From Clostridium pasteurianum DSM 525 = ATCC 6013 (lineage in GTDB: Bacteria > Bacillota > Clostridia > Clostridiales > Clostridiaceae): DNA of 64,000 nt. Within the stretch, counting starts at the first letter, position 1. Each line of letters begins with the position of its first letter. This document shows positions 25,669-34,635 of this stretch, one piece after another. Location: contig NZ_CP009268.1 in NCBI RefSeq assembly GCF_000807255.1, positions 960,384-1,024,383 of the forward strand, in the 5' to 3' direction. Both the position numbers and the translations under genes were made by a program. The notes under the pieces were generated by a model. The model did no database searches and was not told where the DNA came from. It worked only from the letters and a program-made list of their open reading frames with translations.

Positions 25669-26931
25669 TTAGTTAGCTTCAAAGGCAGAAAAATCAACAG
25701 AATTAGTATTGTTAGTTCTTCTGATTTTTGAATTATCAATTTTTTTAACAGGGAAAATAGTATCTTCAAGTTTACCATCCTGTGAAAAAATATAAGCTTT
25801 ATCAATAGATGATGCATCATAGCGTATATTTATTTTGTCACCAACATATTTTAGTGGTACTTCAAATATTTTTGTACCTATAGATACTGTGGAGTCATTT
25901 TTTACAGTACGGAGTACTTTATATAAAAATAAATAGTCTAGTTCAGTTTTAGAATCAATAAATCTTATATTTTCAACATTAGACATGTACTTATCAATTG
26001 GTTTTTTGTTTATTGAGGAATGTATAGTGTTGTTATAACTGTTAACATAACCCGACAGGGATTCATTTAAAAGGTCTATAGATTTAAAATCATTCCAATT
26101 AATTGAATTCATCCATTGTTTTTGCATAGTTTGGAACCATCTTTCAATTTTGCCCTTAGATTGAGGGGAATATGGTCTTGCAAAACTTAAAATACTACCA
26201 AGAGCTGCACAAATCAAATGAAATTGCTCACTTTTATATATCTTTCCATTATCAACGAAAACTTTTTTAGGAATTCCCTTTGATGCTACCGCATCTTTAA
26301 ATACAGACATAAGAGATAAAAGATCATCTTTAAAAAATGCTTTGCATCCTACAATGACTCTACTGGAATCATCTAAAAAAGCTATAATATAAGTCTTGAA
26401 TTTTTTATCTTCTATAGTAAGGTAAGGACCTACAGATACGTCAGATTGCCAGCATTCATTGGAAAACTCAAATTCAAAGGCTCTTCTATCATCAGGTACA
26501 AGCTTTTTAGAACCTATCTTAGCCTTATTTATAAATCTAGTTACTGTTGACAGGGAAATACTAGTTTCACTTTCAAAACCTTTAGCTATAACTTCATGAT
26601 ATATGTACTTGGCAGTTTTTTTAGGTGAATTTAATTTACTGTTTATAATAAATTCTTTGGTTTCATTTGAAATTTTTCTGGAAGTACCTTTATCAGCTCT
26701 TGATTTTGGATATAAGCCATCAATACCATATTTCCTATATTGAACTAGCCATCCTTTGATTGTTGCAGGAGAATACTCTTTTTTCTTGCCGTTAGGCAGT
26801 GTATAAGACTTTGCTGCAATTTCTGCTAAATAATCTTTTACAGAAGCCTGAGTAAATGTATTGGTTATAATGGGTGCAATCAGAGAATAACGAAATAATG
26901 CTATCTTTTGATTAAATTCTTTTAATATCAT
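25669..26931 (-). CDS. DDE transposase (TniA/TnsB/Mu-type)
   Basis: 420 residues. Two N-terminal helix-turn-helix domains (YSPATIKGWLVQYRKYGIDG at about 53-72) bind the ends. The catalytic RNase H core carries Asp164 (CWQSDVSVG), Asp227 (VFVDNGK) and Glu263 (QSKGKIERWFQ). A Mu-type beta-barrel follows (VSIGTKIFEVPLKYVGDKIN). TniA is usually about 550 residues, so this is a short form. AGGAGG precedes the ATG at 26931. Confidence 0.88.
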   Translation of the reverse strand: MILKEFNQKIALFRYSLIAPIITNTFTQASVKDYLAEIAAKSYTLPNGKKKEYSPATIKGWLVQYRKYGIDGLYPKSRADKGTSRKISNETKEFIINSKLNSPKKTAKYIYHEVIAKGFESETSISLSTVTRFINKAKIGSKKLVPDDRRAFEFEFSNECWQSDVSVGPYLTIEDKKFKTYIIAFLDDSSRVIVGCKAFFKDDLLSLMSVFKDAVASKGIPKKVFVDNGKIYKSEQFHLICAALGSILSFARPYSPQSKGKIERWFQTMQKQWMNSINWNDFKSIDLLNESLSGYVNSYNNTIHSSINKKPIDKYMSNVENIRFIDSKTELDYLFLYKVLRTVKNDSTVSIGTKIFEVPLKYVGDKINIRYDASSIDKAYIFSQDGKLEDTIFPVKKIDNSKIRRTNNTNSVDFSAFEAN

Positions 26932-27129
26932 TGATTATCAACCTCCTATTTTTATTAATAATTATGACTTAAAATCGATATTTAAACCGTTAAAGGTTGT
27001 GTGGAATTATACAAAAATTTTAGATAGAACAAGAGAAATGAGGACAAGATTGATATAAAAAGACATTAAAAAAGTGTGAAGTATTTAATTTGATAAAAAA
27101 GATAGATCTAATTTGTACCTATTAAATTA

Positions 27130-27702
27130 TCATTTACAAAAGAAATACTTAGGCATGTGTAAAAAATAATCCAAGTTAAAATCGTGCCTTAAACGGCAAA
27201 AGATAATAATTTTTTTTATGATATCAATAGGTAATTTGCTATTTATGTTAGAATTATAGAATTTATACTGTGCAAAAAATAAACGAATACTCGATAATGA
27301 GCTTACTAGCCTATTTTTCCAAAATGATAGATCTGTTGTATTAAGAGATGAGTAGTTAATATTAAGAGATTTTATAAGAGTTAATATTTTACTAAAGGAA
27401 TAACCTAGTTTTAGCATCATAATAATAGAAGTTAGAATAACTTCATAAGCATATTGCCTATAAGGAATAATAAAACTGGGTATAAGAGAATAGGTTTTAC
27501 CACAGGATTGACATTTACAACGCAGGATGACTATCTTGTATGCACCTTTAAGGGTAATTAAGTTTCTATAATAAAATCCATGTCTGTACAGCTTACCTTC
27601 AAATCCACATGCTTCGCATCCATATTTACTTGGAAATTGATTAAACTTACAAAGTTTATTGTATTTTTTTATTCCGTAAGGCATTTTTACTATATTTATC
27701 AT
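27130..27702 (-). CDS. Zinc-ribbon transposon accessory protein (DUF6431-like)
   Basis: 190 residues. The N-terminal zinc ribbon has Cys29-x2-Cys32 and Cys64-x2-Cys67 (CEACGFEGK and CQSCGKTY), followed by a helical region with little similarity to named folds. It recalls the DUF6431 family, which lies beside DDE/AAA pairs in Firmicutes. By position it takes the place of the target-selection protein TniQ/TnsD, also a zinc-ribbon protein. The role is inferred. It is 198 bases upstream of the transposase and transcribed in the same direction. Confidence 0.65.
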   Translation of the reverse strand: MINIVKMPYGIKKYNKLCKFNQFPSKYGCEACGFEGKLYRHGFYYRNLITLKGAYKIVILRCKCQSCGKTYSLIPSFIIPYRQYAYEVILTSIIMMLKLGYSFSKILTLIKSLNINYSSLNTTDLSFWKNRLVSSLSSIRLFFAQYKFYNSNINSKLPIDIIKKIIIFCRLRHDFNLDYFLHMPKYFFCK

Positions 27703-27747
27703 TATTATTTCTTCTCATAATTAAAAAATTTTCTCCTTACTAATTAT

Positions 27748-27826
27748 CGTCAGATTAAATAATCTTATTCTTTTTGAGTCAGATTATTTAATCTGACCTA
27801 TAAATTAAGTCTATAATAATTTGACT
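27748..27826. repeat. Right-end transposase-binding repeats
   Basis: The motif appears as CAGATTAAATAATC near 27751, in the palindrome AGATTATTTAATCTGA near 27781 and as AATAATTTGACTTTTT near 27815, mostly in inverted orientation to the left-end copies. Confidence 0.6.
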
Positions 27827-27900
27827 TTTTTGAATGTTTTTTAGCTTAAGTAAAATGCCTAATAACAGGTATATTTATAAAAGAGTGGAATAGTAGAATA

Positions 27901-27931
27901 AAAAAGCTGTAAATTTTCTTACAGCTTTTTT
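27901..27931. terminator. Bidirectional terminator
   Basis: GCTGTAA pairs with TTACAGC between A and T runs. A nearly identical copy follows the Rpn gene at 29075-29107, part of a duplicated block. Confidence 0.75.
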
Positions 27932-28130
27932 ATTCGTGTGCCCATCATGGACGACAACTCGGTAGCGGAATTCTGCTGTAGAATTGATAGTTGGAACCAC
28001 TAGTCAAATGTATTATTTTATTTTTTACTAGGATAATAAAATTAATATAAAATGATGAAGTTACCATAAAAATTGTATATAATATAGTTAATAGGATGCT
28101 ATATCAATTATACAAGTGGAAGGAAAAAAC

Positions 28131-29048
28131 ATGAGTAATGAATCTAAGGATAATACAAGGAAACATATATTTGATGAGACAATAAAGGCTCTAGAGAAAA
28201 AAGATGCCAAAAATTTAGCTACAATAGGAATGCCTGAAATAGAGAATGCAGAAGAATTGAACTTAGAGTTTAGTGAACTATCAATGTCAGATATGAAGAG
28301 AGCAGACTATGTGGCAAAGGTTGAAATGAATGATGAAAGATTCATACTTCATATGGAATTTGAATCAAATTATAAAAGCAACAGGGCAATGAATAAAAGA
28401 ATGCTCAGATATCTCAGCAATATAAACTGGTATGACAATTTACCCATATATCAGGTGTTAATAATATTGAAACAGCCAAAAACAATAAAAAGTATTAACA
28501 ATAAAATTGAAATGATTGTTCAAGATGAAAAAGTATTAGAATACAGTTACAAAGTGGTAAAAGTGTATGAAATAGATAAATATGAAGTGTTAAATAATGA
28601 TAGACTGGTACTGTATCCACTAAGAGTATTTATGCAGCATGAGAATGAAAGTGATGAAGAGCACATTAAAGAATGTCTTAAGGTTGTAGAAGAACTTGAA
28701 GATAAAGATTATTATTATCTGACAGTGGAATTAAGTAAACGACTGTATAAATGTGAATTTGTGGAAAATTATATAAAGGAGGAGATATATATGGCATCTG
28801 TACTTTATAAAGAACCTTATGAGAAAGGTAAAGAAGAAGGTATAAAGGAAGGCATAAAAGAAGGCATAAAAGAGGGTATAGAAAAAGGAAAATCTGAAAT
28901 AATTCTTAAGTTATTGATAAAGAAATTTAAGAAATTACCAGAAGGATATATTGAAAAAATAAAAAATCTTCCTAATGATACCTTAGAAGTTATTGCTATA
29001 GATATATTTGATATAAATAGTGCAGAAGAACTGGAGAAGTATTTTTAG
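28131..29048 (+). CDS. Rpn-family recombination-promoting nuclease/putative transposase
   Basis: About 305 residues from ATG 28131 (GGAAGG upstream). The N-terminal PD-(D/E)XK nuclease domain shows RADYVAKVEMNDERFILHME, in which Asp, Glu and the nearby hydrophobic strand form the active-site pattern; the expected Lys is not obvious. A helical part follows, then a repeat-rich linker (EEGIKEGIKEGIKEGIEKGK) and a C-terminal tail (DIFDINSAEELEKYF) common to clostridial Rpn proteins. Rpn proteins cut DNA and raise recombination. Its last 270 bases recur past the ClC gene. Confidence 0.8.
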   Translation: MSNESKDNTRKHIFDETIKALEKKDAKNLATIGMPEIENAEELNLEFSELSMSDMKRADYVAKVEMNDERFILHMEFESNYKSNRAMNKRMLRYLSNINWYDNLPIYQVLIILKQPKTIKSINNKIEMIVQDEKVLEYSYKVVKVYEIDKYEVLNNDRLVLYPLRVFMQHENESDEEHIKECLKVVEELEDKDYYYLTVELSKRLYKCEFVENYIKEEIYMASVLYKEPYEKGKEEGIKEGIKEGIKEGIEKGKSEIILKLLIKKFKKLPEGYIEKIKNLPNDTLEVIAIDIFDINSAEELEKYF

Positions 29049-29074
29049 AATTATCAGAATGGAAGAGTAGAATG

Positions 29075-29107
29075 AAAAAAGCTGTAAATTTCCTTACAGC
29101 TTTTTTA
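29075..29107 (+). terminator. Intrinsic terminator of the Rpn gene
   Basis: GCTGTAA and TTACAGC form a 7-bp stem followed by six T. Confidence 0.78.
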
Positions 29108-29224
29108 TTCGTGAAATGGACTTGGGATAAGGAGGAATTTGAAGGTATTGTTTAAGTAAAAAGATTATTATCATTGAAAGAACACAAAGCATGATATAAG
29201 ATAAAATTAAGAGGTGATTTTTTT

Positions 29225-30559
29225 ATGAGATCTTTAAAAAAACTTTCAGTGGATGAATCAATTTTCATTGCAAGTGCACTAAAATGGACTTTCTTATCTA
29301 TATTAATAGGATTATTAGTAGGATCTTTTACAACCGTATTTATAAAAATTATAGTAATTGGTGTTGATTTTACATCAAAGTTTAAATTTTATTATTTATT
29401 TCTTCCCATAGCACTTTTTTTAAGCAGCTTTATAATACATAAGTTTGCTCCTGATGCAAAAGGTCATGGTACAGAAAAAGCTATTGAAAGCGTAAATAAA
29501 AATAATGGTAACATGAAAATAGCTGTAGTACCTGTAAAATTATTAACTACATTTATAACCATAATTTTCGGTGGCTCAGTGGGACTTGAAGGGCCAGCAA
29601 CTCAAATAGGTGGCGCAATTTCATCTTTTATAGGCAGTATAACAAAAATGAATGCAATGGACAAGCGCCGTCTTGTGGTATGTGGAATAAGCGCTGGATT
29701 TGTCTCTGTATTTAATGCTCCAGTTGGTGCCGCAATATTTGCTTGTGAAGTTTTATACATAGGGAAGCTTTCTTACATAGCTCTTCTTCCTTCTCTTATA
29801 TCTTCCTTTGTAAGTTATTATATTGGACTGTATATGGGAAATAAACCTTTGATTTTTAATATAAAATATATACCAAATAATAATATAACTGCATTTTTGG
29901 AAGTATTTGTCTTTGGCATAGCAATTGGATTTTTAGCTATAATATTTATAAAATTAGTCAAATATGCTGAAAAGGGATTTAAAAAGATTAAAATATATAC
30001 TCCATTAAGAGGAATTATAGGCGGCATTTTAATAATAATTATAATTCATATCTTTAATTCCTTTGAAGCACTTGGAATAGGCGATAAAACTATAAATGAA
30101 ATTGTTTCAGGTGGAAACTTTAGTAACTTTTTATTTGTAAATAAATCTTTAGCAACAGCTCTCACATTAGGTTCTGGTGGAAGTGGTGGAATTCTTACGC
30201 CTATGCTTTTCATTGGGGCTTCTTTTGGAAATGCTTGGGCTCAAATTACAGATTCAAATATAGCTTTTTATTCTGCAATAGGTATGGTAACATTTTTAGC
30301 ATCTTGTTCTAATGTTCCTATTTCTTCCATTATAATTGCTATGGAGCTTTTCGGAAATCAGGTTGGAATATATGCAGCTATAGCTATTGGAATAAGTTAT
30401 ATAATAGTTGGACATGAAAGTATTTATCCAACTCAAATTGTTGTATATTCTAAGACACCTTCACTTTCAATTGATGAAAATGTTGAAGTAAATGATATAA
30501 AAGAACAAAAAATATCTCAAAAGGAACATGTGATAAAAAGATTTTTTCTAAGGAAATAG
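29225..30559 (+). CDS. ClC-family chloride channel/antiporter
   Basis: 444 residues with about ten or more membrane helices. The selectivity motif GGSVGLEGPATQ holds Glu122 at the position of the gating glutamate (Glu148 in E. coli ClC), so proton-coupled exchange is possible. GSGGSGGILTP is the second conserved filter block. No CBS domains follow. It sits between an Rpn gene and a copy of that gene's 3' end, so it may have been captured in a duplication. Confidence 0.9.
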   Translation: MRSLKKLSVDESIFIASALKWTFLSILIGLLVGSFTTVFIKIIVIGVDFTSKFKFYYLFLPIALFLSSFIIHKFAPDAKGHGTEKAIESVNKNNGNMKIAVVPVKLLTTFITIIFGGSVGLEGPATQIGGAISSFIGSITKMNAMDKRRLVVCGISAGFVSVFNAPVGAAIFACEVLYIGKLSYIALLPSLISSFVSYYIGLYMGNKPLIFNIKYIPNNNITAFLEVFVFGIAIGFLAIIFIKLVKYAEKGFKKIKIYTPLRGIIGGILIIIIIHIFNSFEALGIGDKTINEIVSGGNFSNFLFVNKSLATALTLGSGGSGGILTPMLFIGASFGNAWAQITDSNIAFYSAIGMVTFLASCSNVPISSIIIAMELFGNQVGIYAAIAIGISYIIVGHESIYPTQIVVYSKTPSLSIDENVEVNDIKEQKISQKEHVIKRFFLRK

Positions 30560-30589
30560 AGTAAGATAGGTTGAACTTAGATCTGACTG

Positions 30590-30867
30590 TATAAATATAA
30601 ATTTGTGGAAAATTATATAAGGAGCAGATATACATGGCATCTGTACTTTATAAAGAACCTTATGACAAAGGTAAAGAAGAAGGTATAAAAGAGGGTATAG
30701 AAAAAGGAAAATCTGAAATAATTCTTAAGTTATTGATAAAGGAATTCAAGAAATTACCAGAAGGGCATATCGAAAAAATAAAAAATCTTTCTAATAATGC
30801 CTTAGAAGTTATTGCTATAGATATATTTGATATAAATAGTGTAGAAGAATTGGAAAAGTATTTTTAG
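30590..30867 (+). pseudogene. Duplicated 3' fragment of the Rpn gene
   Basis: The stretch is close to 28763-29048: CTGTATAAAT, the FVENYI region (now frameshifted) and the tail KEEGIKEGIEKGKSEIILK to VEELEKYF. One GIKEGIKEG unit set is lost. A 77-residue frame from ATG 30634 survives, but it carries only the coiled linker and tail, not the nuclease core. Confidence 0.8.
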
Positions 30868-30928
30868 AATTATCAAAAATTATTATGGCTGGTAGTTATG
30901 GAATAAAATCAGGATAAGATAATAAAAA

Positions 30929-30960
30929 GAGAGAATCGTCATTACGGTGGCGATTCTTTA
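30929..30960 (+). terminator. Intrinsic terminator
   Basis: GAATCGTC and GGCGATTC flank a short loop and are followed by TTT. Confidence 0.6.
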
Positions 30961-31047
30961 TGGTAAAACTATTGTATTACAGTTGTATTAAGCCTTTACG
31001 TGAATTGCAGCCATGTGAGTACGTATACAGGGGGATGCAGAGTATGA

Positions 31048-31626
31048 TTAAATAAAAACCGATTTTAAATCTATTATAAGATCTTCAAAAATACTTATTT
31101 TTATTTTATCAATTTCCGTATATATTTCAGGTCTGCCATACCGTTTATTTCCTTGTAATATAAATACACTTAGGAACTTACCTTCAGGTTCTATTATCCA
31201 ATATTCCTTTACTCCGGCTTTTTCATATTTATTAAATTTTAGAACTTTATCATTTCTTATAGTAGATGGTGAACACACTTCAATAATTAATTCTGGAACG
31301 CCGAAGTATCCTGTACCTTTTAATCCGCTTTTATTACATATAACTAAAAGATCTGGCTGTACCACATTTTGTGATTTATCTTCTTTAACCCCATTTTCTG
31401 GTATTATTAAGTCAAAGGGTGCTGTAAAGGCTCTGCAGGATTTATCTATTAAGTAATTTCCAAATTGTCTGGCTAATTCAAAAATAATTGCTTGGTGCTG
31501 CCAGGAAGGTGCTGCTTGCATATAGGGAACTCCTTCAATTAACTCCCATCTTTCATTTTCTGGGTAATTCAGATAATCTGAATAGTTGTATTTTCTATCT
31601 TCATGTGGTAATGGCATAGAACTCAC
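31048..31626 (-). CDS. Uma2-family nuclease-fold protein
   Basis: 192 residues of the Uma2 (DUF820) family, which has a restriction-endonuclease fold. Active-site strands are VQPDLLVIC, PELIIEVCSPST and the Lys/Tyr of KFNKYEKAGVKEYWIIEP, giving the D...E-x-K-like set. The opening YNYSDYLNYPENERWELIEG is the family's usual start. AGGTGAG precedes the ATG. The biological role of this very abundant family is unresolved. It is monocistronic. Confidence 0.87.
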   Translation of the reverse strand: MSSMPLPHEDRKYNYSDYLNYPENERWELIEGVPYMQAAPSWQHQAIIFELARQFGNYLIDKSCRAFTAPFDLIIPENGVKEDKSQNVVQPDLLVICNKSGLKGTGYFGVPELIIEVCSPSTIRNDKVLKFNKYEKAGVKEYWIIEPEGKFLSVFILQGNKRYGRPEIYTEIDKIKISIFEDLIIDLKSVFI

Positions 31627-31911
31627 CTCTTTTTAATATTGATATGATATATTTATTATATATCATAGACAAGTTTTCGTGAACTATACATTGCTTAGGT
31701 ATATAAAAATAAATATAGAAATATTGCTTAATGGAAGATATAATTGTTACATAAAAAAGTATTAATAGGAGTGGTATACATGTTATGCTGTTTAATAATC
31801 AATTTAAATGTATTTCTCTGTACAAGGTCTAATAGATGGACGATGCCTGTACAGAGTATAAATAATCGTCCTCATTAGGTTTTGTACTCTATAGTTTGAA
31901 AATATAACTAT
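31627..31911. other. AT-rich gap with a small inverted repeat
   Basis: The segment TCTGTACAAGGTCTAATAGA at about 31815 and CTGTACAGAGTATAAATAAT at about 31850 contain mirrored GTACA motifs (TCTGTACA/TGTACAGA) around 31815-31857. They are a possible hairpin or operator. No gene is evident. Confidence 0.35.
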
Positions 31912-32074
31912 TAAGGCACATTCAAATAAATAACTAGTCAGTATGCTAGTCTATTTTGAATCCTACTACGTCAACAGAACCCTCAGATAGCCCACTATCA
32001 TCAGAACCTGTTTCCTTGTATGATTCAAAATATTCGTCGCATCTTTGACTTACTATTTATTTTCATATGCCTAA
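31912..32074 (+). repeat. Dispersed repeat R2, uninterrupted copy
   Basis: The ends are imperfect terminal inverted repeats of about 20 bases (TAAGGCACATTCAAATAAAT against TTAGGCATATGAAAATAAAT). The whole 163-base unit matches 47273-47610 in reverse orientation. That copy carries a PATE-like element in its middle, so this one serves as the empty site. One internal frame reads ESYKETGSDDSGLSEGSVD and could be a gene tail captured by the element. It ends exactly at the ribosome binding site of the next gene. Confidence 0.75.
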
Positions 32075-32085
32075 GGAGAAAACCT

Positions 32086-33375
32086 ATGAAAAGTAAAAAG
32101 TTAAAGGATTATATATTATTTTGGATTAGCCAATCAATTTCACAACTGGGAAGTTCTATGACAAGCTTTGCGCTGATTATTTGGGCATATACTCAAACAA
32201 AATCAGCTATGACTGTATCTCTCTTAATCTTTTTTACTTATCTGCCTTATATACTTATAAGTGCATTTGTAGGTACATTTGTTGATACTCATAGAAAGAA
32301 ATCAATTATGCTTTGGACAGATTCAGTTTCATGTATTTGTTGTATAGTTGTGTTGATTTTGTTTGTCCTAGGAAGATTAGAAATATGGTCTATTTACATT
32401 GTAAACGGAATTATAGGTACCATGAATGCCTTCCAATCACCAACTTTAGCTGTAGTAGTTGGAATATTGGTACCAAAGCAAAATTATGAAAAAATTAGTG
32501 GATTAAATTCTTTTTCAAATTCACTCATTACAGGTGTAACTCCCATGTTAGCAGCGTCTATTAGTTCAATTTTTGGTCTAAAAGGTGTATTGTTTATAGA
32601 TCTGATTTCTTTTATTATAGGATTTATTACATTACTCTTTTTTATTAATATTCATGAGTCTGAAATAAATAGAGAAACATTAGAAAATAAAAATATTTTC
32701 AATGGTTGTAAGGATGGTTTTTTATTTTTGTTTCAGCATAAAGGCTTGCTATATATTATACTTAGCATCGCACTGATGAACTTTTTCTCAAGATTAACCT
32801 ATGAAAATATTCTGTCACCAATGATTTTAACAAGAAGCAGCGGAAATACTGCAATTCTGGGAATTGTAAGTGGAATTATAGGGCTTGGAGGTATTATTGG
32901 AGGCGTTATTATTTATTTAATACAAATATCAAAGAATAAAATAAAGCTGCTTTATTATTCTGCCGCATTTTCATTTATATTTGGTGATTTTCTTATGGGA
33001 ATAGGTGAAAATGTATATTTATGGTCAATAGCTGCTTTAGCTGCAAGTATACCAATTCCATTTATAATTGCATCACAAAACGTTATTTTGTACAACTCTG
33101 TGCCAAGCAAAATGCAGGGCCGTATATTTGCAGTAAGAAATTCTATTCAATATTTTACAATACCTATTGGGACATTGTTAGGGGGAGCACTCGCTGACTA
33201 TGTATTTGAACCTTATATGAAAAGTACAACTATATTTGCTTTGATTTTACAAAGAATAGTGGGAACAGGAGATGGAAGCGGGATGGCTGTTATGTTTCTG
33301 TGTACTGGTATCTTAGGCTCTGTAACAAGTATGATATGGTGCTGTAATAAGCAAATAAGAAAATTACAAAAATAA
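32086..33375 (+). CDS. MFS transporter (DHA3, macrolide-efflux type)
   Basis: About 430 residues from ATG 32086 with AAGGAG upstream; the longer frame to 32020 lies in repeat R2. It has twelve membrane helices. The opening LFWISQSISQLGSSMTSFAL and the motif-A-like GTFVDTHRKK are those of MefA/DHA3 exporters that extrude macrolides or siderophores. The substrate is not known. It is followed by a strong terminator. Confidence 0.87.
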   Translation: MKSKKLKDYILFWISQSISQLGSSMTSFALIIWAYTQTKSAMTVSLLIFFTYLPYILISAFVGTFVDTHRKKSIMLWTDSVSCICCIVVLILFVLGRLEIWSIYIVNGIIGTMNAFQSPTLAVVVGILVPKQNYEKISGLNSFSNSLITGVTPMLAASISSIFGLKGVLFIDLISFIIGFITLLFFINIHESEINRETLENKNIFNGCKDGFLFLFQHKGLLYIILSIALMNFFSRLTYENILSPMILTRSSGNTAILGIVSGIIGLGGIIGGVIIYLIQISKNKIKLLYYSAAFSFIFGDFLMGIGENVYLWSIAALAASIPIPFIIASQNVILYNSVPSKMQGRIFAVRNSIQYFTIPIGTLLGGALADYVFEPYMKSTTIFALILQRIVGTGDGSGMAVMFLCTGILGSVTSMIWCCNKQIRKLQK

Positions 33376-33510
33376 GTTTTATAGAAGAGGTATGTGGAGC
33401 AAAGTGGGCAACCCAAAGTTTTATATTTTATCTTTGATAAAAGTAGATAAATTTACGAACATATTTACATATATTGAAGATTTATTTAAAATACTTTAAT
33501 GATATTAGTT

Positions 33511-33546
33511 AATATAGGTGAGAGTAGAAGTTCTCTCGCCTATATT
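33511..33546. terminator. Intrinsic terminator, possibly bidirectional
   Basis: AATATAGGTGAGAG pairs with CTCTCGCCTATATT with one G-T step around an 8-base loop. It lies between two converging genes. Confidence 0.75.
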
Positions 33547-33562
33547 GGTTAAAAAATAGTGT

Positions 33563-34054
33563 TTAGCATAAAACTATAATTTTATAGGGGGTAGTCTGAG
33601 CTGGGATACTTCTAGTAGTGGGACCATAAATAACTATAAGATTTCGATTTGCTGGGTTTTTGGTAAAGGGCTGACCATTTCTAAGCAATATCTGGGTATA
33701 GGGGGCAATATTTAGTTTTAATGTATTGTCACTACTAACTAGCTCATTGTTAAAATGAGCCACTTTTACATTTGCAAAGTTGCTATCTTTAGCTATGACA
33801 ATTGCTCTAAATTGTGGAGGAAAAATAAGTGGAACAGGAGCATCAGCATCATAAAAACCAGTTACCATATCTCCAGCCGTAACTATTTCCTGATTTACAA
33901 AGTAAGTGCAAGGTTCTACAACGAAATTTACCAAAGAACCATTTCCATCCTCTACAGATATTAACTTATAACATCCATCTTTTCCTGCAGTTTGATCTAT
34001 TAAAAAGTCCTCAATCATAGTAACAATGCCGTAAAAAGATTGAAAGTTTGTCAT
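33563..34054 (-). CDS. Conserved clostridial protein, unknown
   Basis: 163 residues with no signal peptide or membrane helix. It is beta-rich with many Val/Ile strands (CYKLISVEDGNGSLVNFVVE, then VPLIFPPQFRAIVIAKD and LIVIYGPTTRSIPAQ). It looks like one compact beta-barrel domain, and I recall similar uncharacterised proteins from clostridia. GGAGAAATAC precedes the ATG. No function is proposed. Confidence 0.65.
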   Translation of the reverse strand: MTNFQSFYGIVTMIEDFLIDQTAGKDGCYKLISVEDGNGSLVNFVVEPCTYFVNQEIVTAGDMVTGFYDADAPVPLIFPPQFRAIVIAKDSNFANVKVAHFNNELVSSDNTLKLNIAPYTQILLRNGQPFTKNPANRNLIVIYGPTTRSIPAQTTPYKIIVLC

Positions 34055-34315
34055 TGTATTTCTCCTATATTATTTTTATTCTATTCTTATAGTTTATGTA
34101 GTTTTAAGATTTATGTTACCTGTTATATTGAGCATTAACACTGATGTATCAAATTCATAGATGTTATTGTATATTTTCTATTTTTCAAGTTGAATTAGCA
34201 TTATAAATAGTATACTATTTATCTATAATCCAATTATAAATAATTTAACTGCAATGGTGCCCTAAAAATGGGATTTGATTTAATAGCAATAAGTAATGAA
34301 TTATTTGTTACTTTT

Positions 34316-34443
34316 AACCTGATTAACTTGGCGTTGAACTCCTACTTTTCAAGTAGGAGTTCAACGCCAAGTAAGACATGCATTTGCAGTTCTAAAATTC
34401 AGATGGGATAAAAGAATCCCCACCTGAATTAAGAACTTGCTTC
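34316..34443 (+). repeat. PATE-like dispersed element, copy 4 (minimal)
   Basis: This is the shortest full copy, about 128 bases. Hairpin one is perfect: CTTGGCGTTGAACTCCTACT and its complement around a 3-5 base loop. Hairpin two pairs TTCAGATGGG with CCACCTGAA. It shows the essential structure: two hairpins between AACCTGA and GCTTC ends. Confidence 0.88.
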
Positions 34444-34473
34444 AATCTAGACTTAGTTTACCAGTCAACTGGA

Positions 34474-34518
34474 GACTAAAACTATATTCTGAAATTAGAA
34501 TATAGTTTTAGTCTTTTC
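34474..34518. terminator. Very strong hairpin
   Basis: A perfect 17-bp stem (34474-34490 with 34497-34513) closes a 6-base loop and is followed by TTTT. No intact gene ends just upstream on the plus strand, so it may belong to a lost gene. Confidence 0.7.
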
Positions 34519-34635
34519 ATTTATAAGAACTATTTGAATGTTTTATTTAGAAGGTTAAGTCTAGTCTAATAATTTTTTATATTCATTTTAAATCAATTAT
34601 AGATAAGCAATATAGCTGAAATGGGGGAATTAAAA

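Larger units (their letters stand above)
24617..27867 (-). mobile_element. Compact Tn7/Tn5053-like transposon (three genes)
   Basis: The element is 3,251 bases. Its tips are TGTTA (24617) and TAACA (27867). The 7-base GGTATAT flanks both sides (24610-24616 and 27868-27874) as a target duplication. Inside each end lie several copies of a TCAAATTATTTAA-like motif: four at 24626-24750 and about three, inverted, at 27748-27826, as in transposons with multiple transposase-binding sites. It carries a DDE transposase, an AAA ATPase and a zinc-ribbon protein, all on the minus strand, and no cargo. All three frames look intact. Confidence 0.8.

Noticed and set aside
28830-28895. Short tandem repeat (GGTATAAAGGAAGGCATAAAAG) considered as a CRISPR-like array
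   Set aside because: It is coding sequence for the GIKEGIKEG linker of the Rpn protein, with no spacers.
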